Shown: positions 43,803 to 52,827, counted from the stretch's first letter. The stretch: 64,000 nucleotides of DNA from Bdellovibrionaceae bacterium UBA3535 (GCA_002376845.1 DFOS01000007.1:1-64000); one strand, 5' to 3'. Numbers and translations are program-made. Notes: generated from the letters alone by a model not told the origin.

Positions 43803-44648
43803 TTAACCCAAGCTCTTGTTCAATAGTGAAAGTGCCACGTTGGTGGACTGATTTGCTTGTGCTAATACGGACGTACCCGCCTGCATCAACACGTTATTCT
43901 TTGTTAATTCTGCTGTTTCTTCAGCTACATCTACATCTCTAATACGCGAGTTCGCTGCAGACATATTTTCTGTTGCAATCGCTAAGTTTGAAATTGTCGA
44001 TTGCAGTCTGTTTTGAATCGCACCAAAGTCCGCTCGCATGGCTGATACTGACATGATTGCCGCATCAATGGCTGAAAGGGAGTTTTGTGCACTCGCTTTG
44101 TCTGCAACACTCGTAAGGTTTACACCTAAAGCGGCAGAGTTCGCATCGGCTTTCGAAGCATCAAATGATAAACGATCCAGCATGGGGTCGTTTCGAATGC
44201 CGATTTGAAAATCAAGAATCGCACCTGTTCCACTTAACAGAGGTGTACCGTTAAACTCGGTCACATCTGCGATACGATCGATTTCTGAGACTAACTGGTC
44301 ATATTCCACGTTTAGGAATTGACGCTCAACAGGTCCGATGGTGTCGGAAGCAGCCTGTACCGACAGCTCTCGAAGTCGGATTAAGATGTTTGATACTTCG
44401 TTCAAACCACCTTCTGCTACTTGCACCAAAGACACACCATCCTGTGCGTTTCTTTGTGATTGCTTAAGACCGCGTATTTGCGCCCTTAAATTCTCTGAGA
44501 TTGCCAACCCGGCTGCATCATCACCTGCGCGGTTGATGCGGTAGCCTGAGGATAGCTTCTCAAAACTTTTGTCCAACGCTAATTTTGTTCCCATTAAATT
44601 TCTTTGTGCATTTAATGAGGACACGTTGGTATTAATACGTAATCCCAT
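43803..44648 (-). CDS. fliC: Flagellin (paralogue B)
   Basis: The 281-aa product starts MGLRINTNVSSLNAQRNLMG with AAGGAGGAGGG upstream. It has the D0/D1 blocks GLAISENLRAQIRGL (about 54-68), QRNAQDGVSLVQVAEGG (about 72-88), and the C-terminal MRADFGAIQNRLQS...NQSTNVALSLLN. No D2/D3 domain. A well-formed sigma-28 promoter lies upstream, so it belongs to the late flagellar class. Tandem with paralogue A, separated by a hairpin-rich gap of about 380 bp. Confidence 0.95.
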   Translation of the reverse strand: MGLRINTNVSSLNAQRNLMGTKLALDKSFEKLSSGYRINRAGDDAAGLAISENLRAQIRGLKQSQRNAQDGVSLVQVAEGGLNEVSNILIRLRELSVQAASDTIGPVERQFLNVEYDQLVSEIDRIADVTEFNGTPLLSGTGAILDFQIGIRNDPMLDRLSFDASKADANSAALGVNLTSVADKASAQNSLSAIDAAIMSVSAMRADFGAIQNRLQSTISNLAIATENMSAANSRIRDVDVAEETAELTKNNVLMQAGTSVLAQANQSTNVALSLLNKSLG

Positions 44649-44671
44649 AATACCCTCCTCCTTGAGTTATT

Positions 44672-44695
44672 CTCCACATCTTCCTTGATATGGAG
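44672..44695 (-). repeat. Leader hairpin of flagellin B
   Basis: Minus-strand arms CTCCATATC and GATGTGGAG pair over 9 bp (one G-U) around a loop AAGGAA that looks like a ribosome site. It ends about 23 bases before the start codon, just upstream of the true ribosome site. Confidence 0.55.
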
Positions 44696-44731
44696 AGGAT
44701 TTCGCTCGTAGGCATCCTACCTACATCTGAC

Positions 44732-44758
44732 CTATCGGCGTCTCATTCTGATCCTTAA
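44732..44758 (-). promoter_or_regulatory. Sigma-28 (FliA) promoter of flagellin B
   Basis: The minus strand carries TTAA, exactly 15 bases, then GCCGATAG. The consensus is TAAA-N15-GCCGATAA. It predicts a leader of roughly 75-80 bases. Confidence 0.75.
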
Positions 44759-44856
44759 CAATTTTTTCTCAGTCTGAGACTTTCTGGACAAAGGATGGGC
44801 TGTTTTTCGCTCAATTGCTCGCTGACAGCCGCTCGCAGCCATGCTAGCGTTTTTTT

Positions 44857-45672
44857 ATGCGTGAGAAGATTTACGAGATCATCTTTGAGGCCGAGACCAA
44901 AGCCGGGAAAATATTTGATATTGCTCTACTTTGGATGATTATCGCCAGCGTCGCCACCGTAGTGATTGAGAGCATGGAGGCCTATCGCCTTGAATATGGA
45001 CAGATCTTTTTAAACCTGGAGTACTTTTTTACGGCAGTTTTTTCCATCGAATATATATTAAGACTCTATAGCTCTCCAAAACCCTTCCGCTATATCTTTA
45101 GTTTCTATGGCATCATTGACCTTTTGGCGATTATCCCTGGCTATATGACTCTATTTTTTGACGGCGGGGCCTCTTTAATGGTTATTCGCGGCTTTCGTCT
45201 ACTGCGCTTTTTTCGTCTATTTAAATTGAGCCGCTATGTTGGTGAGGGCGATATTTTAATTAAAGCTTTAAAAGCTTCTCGCTATAAGATCGTTGTTTTT
45301 CTGGTAACGGTCTTTGGTCTGGCCGTTACCGTTGGTGCACTTATGTATGTCATTGAGGGGCAAGAGCATGGATTTACCAGTATACCAAAGGGCATCTACT
45401 GGGCCATTGTCACCATAACCACTGTCGGCTATGGCGACATCTCCCCTCAAACCCCGTTGGGCCAAGCGCTGGCCATGGTGGTGATGATCATGGGCTATGG
45501 TATCATTGCAGTTCCCACAGGGATTGTTTCGGTGGAACTGGCGGAGGCCAAAAGAACTACCCTATTTACTGAGACCTGTGGCCACTGCATGACCGAGGGG
45601 CATGAAAAGGATGCGAAATATTGCCGTATATGCGGCGAGCCCTTGATTACGGCCAAGAACCACAGTGTATAG
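44857..45672 (+). CDS. Voltage-gated-like K+ channel with C-terminal zinc-ribbon-like tail
   Basis: The 271-aa product has six membrane helices. S4 is Arg-rich (VIRGFRLLRFFRLFKLSRY, about 108-126), and the pore filter TTVGYGD is at about 187-193 between S5 and S6. This is the Kv-type bacterial channel layout. After S6 (about 205-227) the tail has CGHC and CRIC (about 241-258), a C-x2-C...C-x2-C set that could bind zinc. There is no Shine-Dalgarno before ATG. It is flanked by flagellin and secreted-protein genes, with no clear operon partner. Confidence 0.9.
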   Translation: MREKIYEIIFEAETKAGKIFDIALLWMIIASVATVVIESMEAYRLEYGQIFLNLEYFFTAVFSIEYILRLYSSPKPFRYIFSFYGIIDLLAIIPGYMTLFFDGGASLMVIRGFRLLRFFRLFKLSRYVGEGDILIKALKASRYKIVVFLVTVFGLAVTVGALMYVIEGQEHGFTSIPKGIYWAIVTITTVGYGDISPQTPLGQALAMVVMIMGYGIIAVPTGIVSVELAEAKRTTLFTETCGHCMTEGHEKDAKYCRICGEPLITAKNHSV

Positions 45673-45765
45673 AGATACTACACTACCTAAAAATATTGCA
45701 GCAGAGGCAATGTTTTCACAAATCCTCCCCCCTCTATGTTAGTTAAGGCATGAGGGAACAAACGT

Positions 45766-46320
45766 ATGCTTAAATATATTTTTCTGCTCGTACTTTTTGC
45801 GAGCTCTAGCGGAAACGCACAAGATGATTCCACCTACCTGGTAGATCTGAAGGAACGAAGTAGCGAGATCTTTAGCAAACTAAAGAACGAAAATGACATG
45901 CTTACCTCTATGTTTGAAAGAGCTACCGATTACCAAATAAACTTGGACTTTACGGTCAAGGACCAACGCTTGCTCTGCAGGTATTTGCAGCAGCATGTAC
46001 AGAATATCAAAAAAGCCGGCATCGAAATACGCTACATAAATCAATCCTACGATCGATTTAAATCCCCTGAAATTATGCTGCCTTTTCAACAAGATTTAGA
46101 TCGCATCCTCTCCCATACTAGTGCTGCATATCAATATTGCCTTATGCCTTTTGGTAAGGAACACGCACGTAATAGTGCGATCATCACTGGAAGCCATTTA
46201 CTAGCTACAGAATATGCCTTGGCCATTCAGGAAATTGAAAGCTGGCCAAAACTGGAATTCGATCTAAGCCTCTACAAGAGTGATCTAGATAATATTTATG
46301 AACAACTTGCCCTTAAATAA
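45766..46320 (+). CDS. Secreted hypothetical protein
   Basis: The 184-aa product has a signal peptide (MLKYIFLLVLFASSSGNAQ) and a helical, charged mature part with two Cys (RLLCRYL, about 65-71; YQYCLMPF, about 124-131) that could form a disulphide in the periplasm. A GAGGGA ribosome site supports the ATG. The next gene has a similar size, a signal peptide and two similarly spaced Cys, and may be a diverged relative. No known family. Confidence 0.7.
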   Translation: MLKYIFLLVLFASSSGNAQDDSTYLVDLKERSSEIFSKLKNENDMLTSMFERATDYQINLDFTVKDQRLLCRYLQQHVQNIKKAGIEIRYINQSYDRFKSPEIMLPFQQDLDRILSHTSAAYQYCLMPFGKEHARNSAIITGSHLLATEYALAIQEIESWPKLEFDLSLYKSDLDNIYEQLALK

Positions 46321-46336
46321 ACAAGGAGAAAGAAAA

Positions 46337-46780
46337 ATGTTACGATTCCTATTATTATTTCTATGCTGTTTCAACAGCAATTATCTTTTAGCAGACTCTT
46401 ACGAAAGGCAGAGTCAGCACCAACATCAATTGTATGAAAATCATATTGAAATATTAGACTTGCTTAGCTCTCTGTCTACTTTTTCTCCTAGTGTTACGTA
46501 CATAAATGATTCGAAAGAAAAATTATGTGAATTGTTCTCAATATCTATTTCGATTAGCTCGTATGCGCTGTTTGAAGTAAAAAGCGCTAATTATCCAGAG
46601 AGTTATTATAGCAAGCACCCAAATACTTTAAAAAATGTGTATTTTACAGAGGTGCTTTATCCGAAATATATTGAAGACTTGTGCTACAAAAGACCTGACG
46701 ACATAAGATTTAGCAATATAGCAAAAGAGGCACTTAGGTCCTTTAGCCGCTATACGTATGTGCTGCCCGCTGACGACTAA
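46337..46780 (+). CDS. Secreted hypothetical protein, possible relative of its neighbour
   Basis: The start at 46337 is fixed by AAGGAG about 8 bases upstream. It yields a 147-aa protein with signal peptide MLRFLLLFLCCFNSNYLLA. An in-frame ATG at 46298, inside the preceding gene, would put the signal 13 residues from the N-terminus and is unlikely. The mature part has EKLCELF and EDLCYKRP, echoing the Cys layout of the preceding gene. Lower-GC codon use than the neighbour. Ends 18 bp before a terminator shared with folA. Confidence 0.68.
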   Translation: MLRFLLLFLCCFNSNYLLADSYERQSQHQHQLYENHIEILDLLSSLSTFSPSVTYINDSKEKLCELFSISISISSYALFEVKSANYPESYYSKHPNTLKNVYFTEVLYPKYIEDLCYKRPDDIRFSNIAKEALRSFSRYTYVLPADD

Positions 46781-46798
46781 ATACCAATTATTAGAATC

Positions 46799-46830
46799 TA
46801 GCCTTACATTTCAATGCAAGGCTATTTTTT
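46799..46830 (+). terminator. Terminator, overlapping the folA stop codon
   Basis: Plus-strand arms TAGCCTT and AAGGCTA extend through one mismatch and CATT/AATG to a 2-base tip. TTTTTT follows at 46825-46830. The right arm contains the folA stop codon (46822-46824). It mainly serves the secreted-protein genes. Confidence 0.82.
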
Positions 46831-47313
46831 AAAATCAGTTTTTTGGTAGACTTGAAAGGTGAAGCCTTCACAAGGGCTTTCTTTTACAAGCTGAAAGGAA
46901 TCTGGAATCTCCGGATAAAAAACTTCGCCGTCTTCCACCTGCATATCTATATCCGTGTAGTAAATACGATCGACCATCTCCATGCTCTGCTTGTAAATCT
47001 CCCCGCCACCAATAATAAAGACTTCATCACTATCCTCAGAGGTTAAATTCGCGGCCGCTTCCACTGCTTCTTCTATAGTGGGAAAGACCAAAAAGCCTGG
47101 CGCCTCTTTCAAAGAGCGAGACACAATAATATTCACTCGATCTGGCAGAGGTTTTTTATTAATGGATTCATAGGTGAGCCTACCCATGATCACTGGGTGT
47201 CCACGGGTTTTGTCTTTAAAATACTGAAAGTCCTCCGGTATATGCCAAGGCAAATCATTGCCCTTACCAATCACTCGATTTTTTGAGGCGGCAACAATAT
47301 GGCATAAAATCAT
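46822..47313 (-). CDS. folA: Dihydrofolate reductase
   Basis: The 163-aa enzyme has the N-terminal IVAASKNRVIGKGNDLPWHIPED, where the family pattern NRVIG...LPWH...D is clear (about 6-28). VIMGRLTYESI (about 41-51) and FIIGGGEIYKQ (about 99-109) bind NADPH. It reduces dihydrofolate to tetrahydrofolate. Its ATG shares ATGA with the thyA stop, giving the classic thyA-folA pair. Confidence 0.95.
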   Translation of the reverse strand: MILCHIVAASKNRVIGKGNDLPWHIPEDFQYFKDKTRGHPVIMGRLTYESINKKPLPDRVNIIVSRSLKEAPGFLVFPTIEEAVEAAANLTSEDSDEVFIIGGGEIYKQSMEMVDRIYYTDIDMQVEDGEVFYPEIPDSFQLVKESPCEGFTFQVYQKTDFKK

Positions 47314-48104
47314 ACGGCCACCGGCGCTTTGATAGCTGGGTGAGGATCATAGCCAAGAATCTCAAAGTCTTCATATTGAAAAGAAAATAAGTCCTTCACA
47401 TCGGGGTTAATTTGCAGCTTTGGAAGCGGCCTAGGCTCGCGACTTAATTGCAGCTGCGCTTGATCAAAATGGTTGGAGTATAGGTGCGCATCTCCAAAGG
47501 TATGGACAAAATCCCCCACCTTTAAATCACAGACTTGCGCTACCATATGAGTCAGAAGAGCATAACTAGCAATATTAAAGGGTACGCCCAAAAAGATATC
47601 CGCACTTCTTTGGTAAAGCTGGCAGGAAAGCCTACCTTCCGCCACATAAAATTGAAAAAAGGCATGACAGGGGGGAAGGGCCATCTTTTCTAAATCCCCT
47701 ACATTCCAAGCACTCACAATCAGTCTTCTAGAATCAGGATTGCTTTTAATCTGCTCCACTAGATTCTTAATTTGGTCATGGGTTTGACCATCGGCCCCCG
47801 TCCAAGAGCGCCACTGATGACCGTAAACCGGGCCAAGATTTCCATCCTCATCCGCCCACTCATCCCAAATACGCACCTTGTTTTCTTTTAAATAGCCAAT
47901 ATTGGTATCGCCTTTTAAGAACCAAAGAAGCTCATGAATGATGGAGCGCAAGTGCAACTTTTTGGTGGTCACCAAGGGGAAGCCCTCTTCCAAATGGAAG
48001 CGCATTTGATAGCCAAAAACACTCTTGGTACCTGTTCCGGTGCGATCCTCTTTTGCCACCCCGTGTTCTAAAACATGTCTCATTAATCCTAGATATTGCT
48101 TCAT
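47310..48104 (-). CDS. thyA: Thymidylate synthase
   Basis: The 264-aa enzyme matches E. coli ThyA in length (264). It has RTGTGTKSVFGYQMRF (about 22-37), the catalytic Cys in MALPPCHAFFQFYV (about 142-155), QRSADIFLGVPFNIASYALL (about 166-185) and GDAHLYSNH (about 204-212). It methylates dUMP to dTMP using methylene-THF. GGAGGAAG precedes ATG. Confidence 0.97.
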   Translation of the reverse strand: MKQYLGLMRHVLEHGVAKEDRTGTGTKSVFGYQMRFHLEEGFPLVTTKKLHLRSIIHELLWFLKGDTNIGYLKENKVRIWDEWADEDGNLGPVYGHQWRSWTGADGQTHDQIKNLVEQIKSNPDSRRLIVSAWNVGDLEKMALPPCHAFFQFYVAEGRLSCQLYQRSADIFLGVPFNIASYALLTHMVAQVCDLKVGDFVHTFGDAHLYSNHFDQAQLQLSREPRPLPKLQINPDVKDLFSFQYEDFEILGYDPHPAIKAPVAV

Positions 48105-48217
48105 ACAGAACTTCCTCCACTAGATAGACTACTCATGCATTTCTTACTTGGAAAGCCCTGATACGCTTGGACAATTACTGCGATTTGTCATATATCCAAG
48201 ATATAAAGGGGTAATGC

Positions 48218-49492
48218 ATGGAAATACGTGACCCGGTACACGGTAATATTGATATCGATCCTAGGCAAGAGCAGGTCATGCAACACCCCGTTTACCAGCG
48301 GCTTCGGCAGATCAAACAACTAGGTTTTGGAGAATTTTCTTTCCCCGGGGCCACTCACAATCGTTATATGCACTCGCTAGGCGCCTCCTTCCTAAGCGCC
48401 AAGATTTTTGATTCCATTTTTAACACCTATCCCTTTGCCAATGATGCTGACAGATTGCGCCTTCGGGATGCTACAATTTTAGCTGCCTTATTGCATGATA
48501 TTGGGCACGGTCCCTTAAGTCATACCACCGAAGAGGTGATGCCGCAGCTAAGGGATTTGGCAATTCCGGCCTACAAAGATCGACCCGATAGACAAGCCAA
48601 CCACGAAGATTATACGATCAAATTTATCACCGATTCAGATTTAAAAAACTGCATTGAGAAAAACTATAAAAATTTGCCGGCCATTGAGGTGGCAAAGCTC
48701 ATTGATAAGACCATTGAAAACAATTCGAATTACTTTATTGTAGATGGCCTCGATTTTCGCCCACTACTTTCGCAGCTAATATCTTCCGAACTGGATGCGG
48801 ACCGTATGGATTATCTACAGCGTGACTCCTATTTTTCTGGTACCAATTATGGCGCCATTGATATGGAGTGGATCATAAACAATCTCAGTTATCATATTGT
48901 CGATGACCGTTTGCACTTGGCACTAGGTAGGCGAGCTCTGTACACTTTTGATAACTTTTTGATTTCCCGGCATCATATGTATTTGCAGGTCTACTTTCAT
49001 CATAAATCGATCATCTATGATGAAATTCTAAATCGCTATTTAACAGATCCAGAATGCGCCTTTGCCTTGCCTGCCGATATAGACGAATACCTACTTTATA
49101 CAGATTACCTTCTTTATGAGCACCTAAGAACTTCTAAAAACTACTGGGCAAATCTCATTGCCAAACGACAACCCTATAAGGTTTTATTTGAATTGCATTC
49201 TATGGCCGATAGCAACCGAGTTACCGATATGCAAAAACAAGTAGAAGATGCCGGTATTTCTACGATCTATTCCAACTCGAAAACTAGACTATCCAAATAT
49301 CATGCTACCAGCCCCAAAGAACACAAAATCCATTCAATATATGTAATTGATGAATATGATAAAAAAAGCCCTGTCATCGAGCTTCGCGAGGCCACTGAAA
49401 TTTTTAAGATGTATGAAGGCATTCGACGCATTGAAAGACTTTATGTGCCGCCAGAGAATCTACTTGAGGCACGTAAAGTATTAAGTGATTGA
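48218..49492 (+). CDS. HD-domain phosphohydrolase (COG1078-like)
   Basis: The 424-aa protein belongs to the dGTPase/SAMHD-like HD family. Visible are HNRYMHSLGASFLSAKIFD (about 47-65), the HD pair in ALLHDIGHGPLSHTTEE (about 91-107), and SSELDADRMDYLQRDSYFSG (about 189-208), which completes the metal site. Starts DPVHGNIDID, typical of the group. Many relatives have no proven substrate; a dNTP or nucleotide-second-messenger hydrolase is likely. AAGGGG lies upstream. Confidence 0.88.
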   Translation: MEIRDPVHGNIDIDPRQEQVMQHPVYQRLRQIKQLGFGEFSFPGATHNRYMHSLGASFLSAKIFDSIFNTYPFANDADRLRLRDATILAALLHDIGHGPLSHTTEEVMPQLRDLAIPAYKDRPDRQANHEDYTIKFITDSDLKNCIEKNYKNLPAIEVAKLIDKTIENNSNYFIVDGLDFRPLLSQLISSELDADRMDYLQRDSYFSGTNYGAIDMEWIINNLSYHIVDDRLHLALGRRALYTFDNFLISRHHMYLQVYFHHKSIIYDEILNRYLTDPECAFALPADIDEYLLYTDYLLYEHLRTSKNYWANLIAKRQPYKVLFELHSMADSNRVTDMQKQVEDAGISTIYSNSKTRLSKYHATSPKEHKIHSIYVIDEYDKKSPVIELREATEIFKMYEGIRRIERLYVPPENLLEARKVLSD

Positions 49493-49493
49493 T

Positions 49494-50705
49494 TTAATTG
49501 TTTAGCGCCGAGTTTTTAAGACCCTTTGGAATTAGAGCAATGCACAAAAACATCAACAAAGAGGCCAAGAAATACGGAGCCTCTTGCGCGAAATGTCCAT
49601 AAATAAAACCTCCCAGGGCAGGGCCTAGTATTCTACCAAGAGCGGACATGGACTGATTCACCCCCATTACCTCGCCTTGCTCTTCCGCCGAAGTTAGAAT
49701 GCTGATACTACCTGTAAGGCTGGGGTTAATTAGTCCGGTGCCTAAAGCAAAAAAGGTTTGGCTAACAGCCATGCCCCATAAGCCCTCCACAAATGGTATA
49801 TAAAACAAACCCAGCGAAGCGGACAAAATTCCCATACGAAGTAGTATTTTTTCACCAAATTTGGGTAGCAGCTTTCTGATCAGAAAGCCTTGGGTAAAGA
49901 CAATCACAAAACCGATGTAGGCAAAGCCATAATTTAATATTTCAAAAGACCAATCATATTTTTCAATGGCGTAAAGAAAAATGGTCGACTCCATATGCGC
50001 CATGGAAAAAACGGACAAAAATGTTAATAGTAGCAGCTTTCCTATATCTGGTCTTAGAAAATGCTGCTTTAACAAAAGTAAGCGAGATTTTCTCTCCCTG
50101 ACCTTGGAATCTTTTTTTGATTCTTTTAAAATTTTTAGTGCAAAAAGAAAGTTTAGTATACAAATGCAGCCGGCAATCAACGCAGCAAAATTTTGTCCAA
50201 AAGGCGGCTCACTCGATATTAAAGAACCCTTAGAGCCAAGCAACCCTCCGATAAAAGGCCCCATCATAAAACCCAGGCCAAAGGCAGCACCGATCAATCC
50301 CATACTTTTAGAACGGTCTTTTTCCTCTGTGATATCTGCTATATAAGCCATCGCCGTGGATATATTGGCGCTAAATAGGCCTGCAAGGCCGCGCCATAAA
50401 AACAGCATCCACAATTCACTTGCATAGGCATAGCCAATATAGGAAAGCCCCGAGCATAGAAGCGACATGAGCAAAACCGGCCGGCGACCAATACGGTCGG
50501 ACAATTTTCCCCAAAAAGGAGAAAATATAAACTGCATCAAAGAAAATAAAGTCATCAACAGACCGATTTCGGTAGGACTGGCATTAAAATCTTTTGCCAA
50601 ATAAGTAGACAGCGGCAGGATCATACCAAAGCCTACTAGGTCCATAAAAACAATCATAAAAACGATGATTAAAGAGGCTTTTTTCCCTTTTTGCATGGCG
50701 CACAT
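49494..50705 (-). CDS. MFS transporter, multidrug/tetracycline-efflux-like
   Basis: About 403 aa with 12 membrane helices. The loop-2 motif GKLSDRIGRRPVLLMSL (about 68-84) and the DLVGFGMILPL start of helix 1 (about 20-30) are typical of drug:H+ antiporter-1 members such as TetA/Bcr-type. The start is uncertain: ATG at 50705 or 50696; an in-frame ATG at 50783 would overlap the divergent gene and has no support. Substrate unknown. Ends 1 bp from the HD gene. Confidence 0.87.
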   Translation of the reverse strand: MCAMQKGKKASLIIVFMIVFMDLVGFGMILPLSTYLAKDFNASPTEIGLLMTLFSLMQFIFSPFWGKLSDRIGRRPVLLMSLLCSGLSYIGYAYASELWMLFLWRGLAGLFSANISTAMAYIADITEEKDRSKSMGLIGAAFGLGFMMGPFIGGLLGSKGSLISSEPPFGQNFAALIAGCICILNFLFALKILKESKKDSKVRERKSRLLLLKQHFLRPDIGKLLLLTFLSVFSMAHMESTIFLYAIEKYDWSFEILNYGFAYIGFVIVFTQGFLIRKLLPKFGEKILLRMGILSASLGLFYIPFVEGLWGMAVSQTFFALGTGLINPSLTGSISILTSAEEQGEVMGVNQSMSALGRILGPALGGFIYGHFAQEAPYFLASLLMFLCIALIPKGLKNSALNN

Positions 50706-50786
50706 ACTTAAGGATTTTGGTCTAGAATACAATGCTTTTCTATGGCAATAGGTCTCTTGAAAAATGAACTGTGTTATTTTCATACT

Positions 50787-51839
50787 ATGCGTTCCATTTT
50801 CTTGATTATTTTTCTCCTACCTTTGCAGATATGGGCCAACCCATATGGTAAAAAGAGCGGCCGCTGGCAGTTTGATTTAAAAAGTGAATTTCTTACCACA
50901 TCTGAGAATATTGATTCCAGCGGAGATGTGGTGGATCTTGCCAACTCGGGCGAGTATTCGGAGACAAAAAATCGCGTAAAATTGGAATGGGATACCTCAG
51001 ATGCGACCACTCTGATATCAGAGCTTGTGGTCAACTCCTATGAAGCAAGCTCCACAAGCATATCGAGTTCGAATACCGCGCCTACGGATTTATACCTCGG
51101 CTTTGAGCATACGCTATCGGACAACAATATGCGTGTTACTCCGCGGCTTTTGTTAAGAATTCCACTAGAGACCTATGGCGACAATGTGGCGGAAGCTTTT
51201 GGTAATAATAATTCCTATGATATAGACGCTAGAATGTATTTAAGCTCGCAATGGGAAAATGTAATGCTATCTGCCTATGCGGGATTTACCTACCGCACTG
51301 CCGGCCTATCTAGTCTCTTGCCCTTTGGCGCAGAACTTCTATACCATTCTAGAAGCTTTAGCTTGGGTGGCGGTTTTGAATCCTCCTATTCCATTTTGGC
51401 CGACGAAGATGAAGATGATGATCCTGTTCGTCTAGCTGTTTTACAACAAAGCAATGTAGGTTCTTTTCGTTACTATTCAGTGAACCCAAGTCTTACCTCT
51501 GCCTACGCCTTTGCCAAAGTTTATTTTAGTGAAAGTTTTTACGTTGGTGGTGAATACAAACAAACCTTATTTGGTAAAAATGCTCACTATGGCACAACTA
51601 TCAGTGCACTTTTAGGTTTTAACTTTGGTGGTAGCAATGCAGATTACTTAAAAAAGTTAAAAAAGACCAAAACACAGAAAAGAAAAAGAAAGTTTCGTTA
51701 CAAATTTGATGAAGCCTATGATGAAGATGAAGATGTCTTCAACAGAAGGGGCAAGATCCGATATCGCCAAGAAAAAGAAGAAAGTCTAGATGACCTAGAA
51801 AAAGACTTTGAGATTCAATTAAAGAAAAAGAACGATTAA
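50787..51839 (+). CDS. Outer-membrane barrel-like protein, hypothetical
   Basis: About 350 aa from ATG 50787, which begins a clean signal peptide (MRSIFLIIFLLPLQIWA). The mature protein has many amphipathic strands (YLGFEHTLSD, VTPRLLLRIPLE, SFYVGGEYKQTLFG). The last 60 residues are instead strongly charged (KKLKKTKTQKRKRK, then acidic EDEDV), an unusual tail for a barrel. An upstream in-frame ATG would place 15 residues before the signal. It ends at a terminator. Confidence 0.72.
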   Translation: MRSIFLIIFLLPLQIWANPYGKKSGRWQFDLKSEFLTTSENIDSSGDVVDLANSGEYSETKNRVKLEWDTSDATTLISELVVNSYEASSTSISSSNTAPTDLYLGFEHTLSDNNMRVTPRLLLRIPLETYGDNVAEAFGNNNSYDIDARMYLSSQWENVMLSAYAGFTYRTAGLSSLLPFGAELLYHSRSFSLGGGFESSYSILADEDEDDDPVRLAVLQQSNVGSFRYYSVNPSLTSAYAFAKVYFSESFYVGGEYKQTLFGKNAHYGTTISALLGFNFGGSNADYLKKLKKTKTQKRKRKFRYKFDEAYDEDEDVFNRRGKIRYRQEKEESLDDLEKDFEIQLKKKND

Positions 51840-51870
51840 AAAATAACTCCTATTATAGTTATAAAAAAAT

Positions 51871-51892
51871 CGGCCTTTGAAGTGAAAGGCCG
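51871..51892 (+). terminator. Terminator-like hairpin
   Basis: Perfect 8-bp stem CGGCCTTT/AAAGGCCG with loop GAAGTG, 31 bp after the barrel gene. Following bases are T-rich only in part (GTTCTTCAGATCTTTT). Confidence 0.65.
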
Positions 51893-52197
51893 GTTCTTCA
51901 GATCTTTTATTTATTATGTGTAGTAAATAGAAGTCGGGGCAAACTATCGCCTAGCTTTCAATTCAATATGAAGATAGGGGTGAATTGGACCTGATTTAAG
52001 AGTAGTATGGCTAGGTCTCTAATTAAAGGCCTAGTCAATCTACAAAGGCTTTAATTTTAGATACTTAAGGACAAATCGTCCAACTCATTGACAAACGAGA
52101 AATTATTATAGTCCTCCGAAAGTTGTCGCTCAAAAATGCTGGGAAAATGTTATTACCTAATGCAATTAAAACTATAGATATATGAATAGGAGATATT
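51893..52197. other. Intergenic region, nothing recognised
   Basis: About 300 AT-rich bases with stops in all frames. Only the promoter and ribosome site (AGGAGAT) of the small secreted-protein gene at 52198 are expected here. Confidence 0.4.
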
Positions 52198-52533
52198 ATG
52201 AAAAAAATAATAATTGTACTAACGCTTTTGTCCGCTCTTTCTGCTTTTGGAGCTGATATGAGAATTTCAGAATTTAATGGCAAGTATATTACTGAAAATA
52301 GCGGAGACATTCAGTTAATATTATTGGAAACATCTTATGTAGATTTATTAAACTCTAATTGCCTAGCTGATTATATGAAGAGTAGAGGTGATGATTTCGT
52401 TATACTCCAACCTTATTCAGTTGGTGTAGAAATAGTAACTGAAAATGAAAGAAAGTTGGCCATTATAACGATTCTGAGTACTGATGGATTTACTGCGCGT
52501 GGTACCACTGTTCGTTGCCCTATGAAAAACTAG
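52198..52533 (+). CDS. Small secreted hypothetical protein
   Basis: The 111-aa product has a signal peptide (MKKIIIVLTLLSALSAFGA) and a mature domain of about 90 residues with two Cys (NSNCLAD, about 54; VRCPMKN near the C-terminus), a likely disulphide. AGGAGATATT precedes ATG. No family is recognised. AT-rich codon use matches the other genes in 52-56 kb rather than the genes on either side. Confidence 0.68.
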   Translation: MKKIIIVLTLLSALSAFGADMRISEFNGKYITENSGDIQLILLETSYVDLLNSNCLADYMKSRGDDFVILQPYSVGVEIVTENERKLAIITILSTDGFTARGTTVRCPMKN

Positions 52534-52802
52534 AATAAAAGCAACTGGTTGCAAATGAAGGCTGGCAATATTTGACCAGCCAACATTACCGGATCAGACT
52601 GTGCTGTGCTTGGAAGGATACAGCGAAGTTTTCCTTGCCCTAATAATAATATTTGGCTAAGAAAGCCTAAATCAGGTAGTGACGCCGCTCATTCATAAAC
52701 AAAATTTCTTACAGCCTCTAATAAATAAAAGAATGACCAATCAATAATGGAAAATCGATTTCATCAAAAGGTATATTATTTCGTGTGAAGTATTTGGGTT
52801 TT
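52534..52802. other. Intergenic region between a secreted-protein gene and its distant terminator
   Basis: No reading frame of note. There is a GGCTGG/CCAGCC hairpin at 52560-52581 and a smaller one near 52654. With a good terminator only at 52803, the stretch could be a long 3' untranslated region or hold a small RNA. Confidence 0.35.
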
Positions 52803-52827
52803 AAGGCTCAATAGAAACTTGAGCCTT
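52803..52827 (+). terminator. Rho-independent terminator
   Basis: Perfect 9-bp stem AAGGCTCAA/TTGAGCCTT, 7-base loop, followed by TTCGTTTGTTATT. It is 270 bp past the nearest upstream gene. Confidence 0.8.
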
